Part shown: piece by piece, positions 5,508-7,728 of the stretch
How positions within the stretch are numbered: position 1 is the first letter of the stretch
Layout: every line of letters begins with the position of its first letter
NCBI GenBank assembly: GCA_001774505.1
Contig: MFAF01000081.1
Coordinates: forward strand, 1 to 7,728
Direction of reading: 5' to 3'
Origin: Candidatus Coatesbacteria bacterium RBG_13_66_14
GTDB taxonomy: Bacteria; RBG-13-66-14
Length of the DNA: 7,728 nucleotides
Translations under genes and position numbers: made by a program
The notes under the pieces: generated by a model
What the model was told of the DNA's origin: nothing
The model's database searches: none
What the model saw: only the letters and a program-made list of their open reading frames with translations

Positions 5508-6605
5508 ATGAGCCCCGTGGAACGAAAAAAAACCTACTCCACCCTCGACTGGCTCCTCGGCGCCCTGGCGTTCCTCTTGATCGCGGGCACGGCGGCGCTC
5601 TACTACATCACCGCCGGCGGGGAAACGGACCTGGGCGCGATCTGGCCCAAACTGCTCTTCCTGCCGGTCCTCCTGGCGGGGTGGCGCTTCGGGCTTATCG
5701 GCGGGGCGGTTTCCGCCCTCGTGGGCTCCGCGGCCCTGGCGCCCCAGCTCATATACTACGTGGGGGAGCTGGACGCGACCGGGTGGGCGGATCTGAGCGA
5801 GCTTCTCGCCCTGAACCTGGTTGGGTGGTGCTTCGGTCTCGTGGCGGAGTATCAGAGACGCCGCAGCTCGGAGGCCGCGAGGTTGACCCGCGACCTGGGC
5901 TCGGCCAACGCCGAGCTGGCGGAGCTCGTCGGCCTGCGGGACAGGGTGTCGCGCATCGAGAAGCTGGAATCGGTGAGCCGCCTGGCCGGCGGAGTGGCCC
6001 ACGAAATCCGGAACCCGCTGGCCGCGATCAAGGCCACAGTGCAGGTCACACCGCAGGAGGGGCTGTCCCGGGAGGCGCGCGAGGCGTTCCGCGTCATCTG
6101 CGAGGAGGTCGGGCGCGCCGACACGGCGGTGAAGAGGCTCCTAGGCCGGAGCAGGCGGAGTCCCGAGGGCGGGAGGGTCAGGCTCGGTGAGATCATCGCC
6201 GAGGCCGTGGAGCTCATCCGGCCCCGGCTGGGAAACCTGTCGCTGACGGTGGACGCGGCGCCCGAGGGCTGCTGCGTCGAAGGCGACGCGGACGCCCTCC
6301 GCCAGGTCCTGCTCAACCTCCTCGCCAACGCCTCCGAGGCCGCGGCGGGGCGGATCGAGGTCACTCTCGCCGTCGAGGGCGACGAGGCCATCATCCGCAT
6401 CGCCGACGACGGACCGGGCGTGGGGGACAAAGACCAAAAACGGCTGTTCGAGCCCTTCTTCACCACAAAACCCAACGGGACGGGCCTCGGCCTCTTTCTG
6501 GCCCGCCAGGCGGTCCAGACCTGCTCGGGCGGCATACGGTACGTCCCCCGGGACGGGAAGGGCGCGCTCTTCGAAGTGAATCTGCCGTTGTCGAAAACCG
6601 ATTGA
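5508..6605 (+). CDS. Sensor histidine kinase with four membrane segments
   Basis: This 365-residue membrane kinase has about four transmembrane helices: residues 13-34, 46-62, 63-85 and 96-115. A helical linker follows (about 116-155), then the HisKA and HATPase domains. The H-box is LAGGVAHEIRNPLAAIK with His165 as the autophosphorylation site. The N-box is NLLANASEAA (Asn274), followed by G1 IADDGPGV (298-305), the F-box LFEPFFTTK (313-321) and G2 GTGLGL (324-329). All catalytic boxes are intact, so it should be active. The hydrophobic FLPVLLAGWRFGLIGG region resembles multi-helix sensor modules that sense within or near the membrane; no periplasmic sensor domain or PAS domain is evident. 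An in-frame stop at 5448-5450 with no start between makes 5508 the first possible start, but Shine-Dalgarno pairing is poor. No response regulator is visible, so the partner must lie elsewhere or beyond the window. The adjoining redox-type lipoprotein could be a signal source or target, which is only inference. Confidence 0.92.
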   Translation: MSPVERKKTYSTLDWLLGALAFLLIAGTAALYYITAGGETDLGAIWPKLLFLPVLLAGWRFGLIGGAVSALVGSAALAPQLIYYVGELDATGWADLSELLALNLVGWCFGLVAEYQRRRSSEAARLTRDLGSANAELAELVGLRDRVSRIEKLESVSRLAGGVAHEIRNPLAAIKATVQVTPQEGLSREAREAFRVICEEVGRADTAVKRLLGRSRRSPEGGRVRLGEIIAEAVELIRPRLGNLSLTVDAAPEGCCVEGDADALRQVLLNLLANASEAAAGRIEVTLAVEGDEAIIRIADDGPGVGDKDQKRLFEPFFTTKPNGTGLGLFLARQAVQTCSGGIRYVPRDGKGALFEVNLPLSKTD

Positions 6606-6650
6606 ACTAAAAAAACCACCAGCCATCTCGACCGGAAGCAAAGGAGATCC

Positions 6651-7728
6651 ATGCACGACCCGCGACTCACGAGCTACGCCAAGCTCATGGTCAACTACGC
6701 CCTCGGGGTGGAGAAGGGGAACGAGGTCCTGATTGCGGGCTCCCACCTGGCCGCGCCCCTCGTGCGCGAGATGTACCGCCAGGTTCTGGCCAGCGGCGGC
6801 CACCCCAGGACCCAGATCGGCCTCGACGGCCTGGGGGAAATCCTCTACAAGGAGGGCTCGGACGACCAGCTCACATACGTCGCGAGCTCCACCAAGAGCG
6901 ACGTGGAGAATGTGGACCGTCTGCTCCAGATCCGCAGCCCGGAGAACACTAAGGCCCTCTCGGGGGTCCCGGCGGATCGGATGAGGCTGAACCAGCAGGC
7001 CCACAGCAAGATCATCCAGAGGTACTTCGAGCGCGAGGCCAAGGGGGAGCTCCGGTGGAGCATGTGCCAGTTCCCCACCCACGCCTCGGCCCAGGAGGCC
7101 AACATGAGCCTGGACGAGTACCACGACTTCGTCCTGGGCGCCTGCCTCCTTACCGAGCCGGACCCGGTCAAGGCCTGGCGCGGAGTGGAACAGAAGCAGG
7201 AAAAAATCTGCGCCTACCTCGCGACGAAGAATGATTTCCACGTGACGGCGGCGGGCACCGACCTTTCATACTGCGCCGAGGGCCGCGTCTGGATCAACTG
7301 CTGTGGGAAGAACAACATGCCCGACGGCGAGGTCTTCACCGGGCCCGTCGAGGACTCGGTCTCGGGACACATCACCTTCAGCTTCCCGGGCATCTTCATG
7401 GGGAAGGAGATCGAAGGCATCCGGCTGGAATTCAAGGACGGCCGGGTGGTGGACGCCGCAGCGGAGAGGGGCGAGGAACTGCTGCAGACACTCCTGGACA
7501 CCGACGAGGGATCGCGGAAGGTCGGCGAGGCGGCCATCGGCACCAACTACGGCATCACCCAGTTCACGAAGAACATGCTCTTCGACGAGAAGATAGGAGG
7601 CACCTGCCACTTCGCCCTCGGCCACTCGCTGCCCGGCTCGGGGGGGGTCAACCAGAGCAGCCTTCACTGGGACATGCTCTGCGATCTGCGGACCGGAGGG
7701 AGCTACACCGCCGACGGCGAGGTTTTCT
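6651..7728 (+). CDS. M29-family metallo-aminopeptidase, C-terminus cut by window edge
   Basis: This resembles the thermophilic aminopeptidases of peptidase family M29 (AmpS, AmpT), cytoplasmic two-metal enzymes that release N-terminal residues from peptides. AAGGAGAT (6641-6648) just before the ATG is an excellent ribosome binding site. The 359 visible residues have no stop and end at GGSYTADGEVF, which matches the C-terminal strand of the family, so only about ten residues should be missing. Likely metal ligands of the Glu, Glu, His, His, Asp type are Glu227 (MPDGEVFTGPVEDSVSG), Glu293 (GEAAIGTNYG), His320 (CHFALGHS) and His339 with Asp341 (SLHWDML). It begins 45 bases after the kinase stop, with no terminator between, so co-transcription is likely. 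No signal peptide is present, so it is cytosolic and unlikely to act directly with the lipoprotein. Substrate preference cannot be read from the sequence. Confidence 0.92.
   Translation, partial: MHDPRLTSYAKLMVNYALGVEKGNEVLIAGSHLAAPLVREMYRQVLASGGHPRTQIGLDGLGEILYKEGSDDQLTYVASSTKSDVENVDRLLQIRSPENTKALSGVPADRMRLNQQAHSKIIQRYFEREAKGELRWSMCQFPTHASAQEANMSLDEYHDFVLGACLLTEPDPVKAWRGVEQKQEKICAYLATKNDFHVTAAGTDLSYCAEGRVWINCCGKNNMPDGEVFTGPVEDSVSGHITFSFPGIFMGKEIEGIRLEFKDGRVVDAAAERGEELLQTLLDTDEGSRKVGEAAIGTNYGITQFTKNMLFDEKIGGTCHFALGHSLPGSGGVNQSSLHWDMLCDLRTGGSYTADGEVF

Noticed and set aside
5447..6190. Plus-strand open frame of 247 codons overlapping the kinase
   Set aside because: It is rich in Arg, Gly and Pro, as expected of an out-of-frame reading, and overlaps the kinase membrane and HisKA domains, which are convincing.
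6141..7241. Minus-strand open frame of 366 codons across the kinase and peptidase genes
   Set aside because: It spans two recognisable plus-strand genes and their spacer, and its translation has the low-complexity look of an antisense shadow.

Overview
The window is a dense, GC-rich bacterial segment with five genes plus short intergenic spacers that carry most of the unusual sequence. Two signal peptides with lipoboxes (a TolB-like propeller and a haem-type lipoprotein) suggest a Gram-negative-type envelope. The GC-rich codon use, EF-G-like paralogue, M29 peptidase and repeat-filled spacers would fit a little-studied or uncultured lineage. Nothing here fixes the phylum, and I make no species call.

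Layout. (1) Positions 1-850, minus strand: rsmI, the 16S rRNA C1402 2'-O-methyltransferase, almost complete but cut by the left edge, with an extended -10 promoter at 887-915. (2) Positions 996-1898, plus strand, divergent from rsmI: a six-repeat TolB/PD40 beta-propeller lipoprotein. (3) Positions 1899-2083: a 12-base imperfect tandem repeat, a good sigma70-type promoter and a perfect 22-bp palindrome just ahead of the next gene's ribosome binding site. (4) Positions 2084-4126: an EF-G-like translational GTPase whose G domain is divergent and lacks the catalytic His, while domain IV is well conserved. (5) Positions 4127-4345: an element with inverted ends enclosing 9-base repeats, then a strong intrinsic terminator and a perfect TATAAT box. 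(6) Positions 4382-5425, 5508-6605 and 6651-7728: an ethylbenzene-dehydrogenase-like (EB_dh) lipoprotein with a CX3CH motif, a four-TM sensor histidine kinase and an M29 metallo-aminopeptidase. All three are on the plus strand with gaps of 82 and 45 bases and no visible terminator, so they are probably one transcript.

How it fits together. The rRNA methyltransferase and the EF-G-like protein both act on the ribosome, but they are divergent and separated by the propeller lipoprotein, so this looks like ordinary gene packing. The 4382-7728 cluster could pair a periplasmic redox or haem lipoprotein with a membrane sensor kinase; no response regulator is in view. I see no clear new defence or mobile system. 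The best lead is the family of palindromic intergenic elements. The palindrome at 2045-2066 looks like the two ends of the 4149-4235 element joined without its repeat-filled middle.
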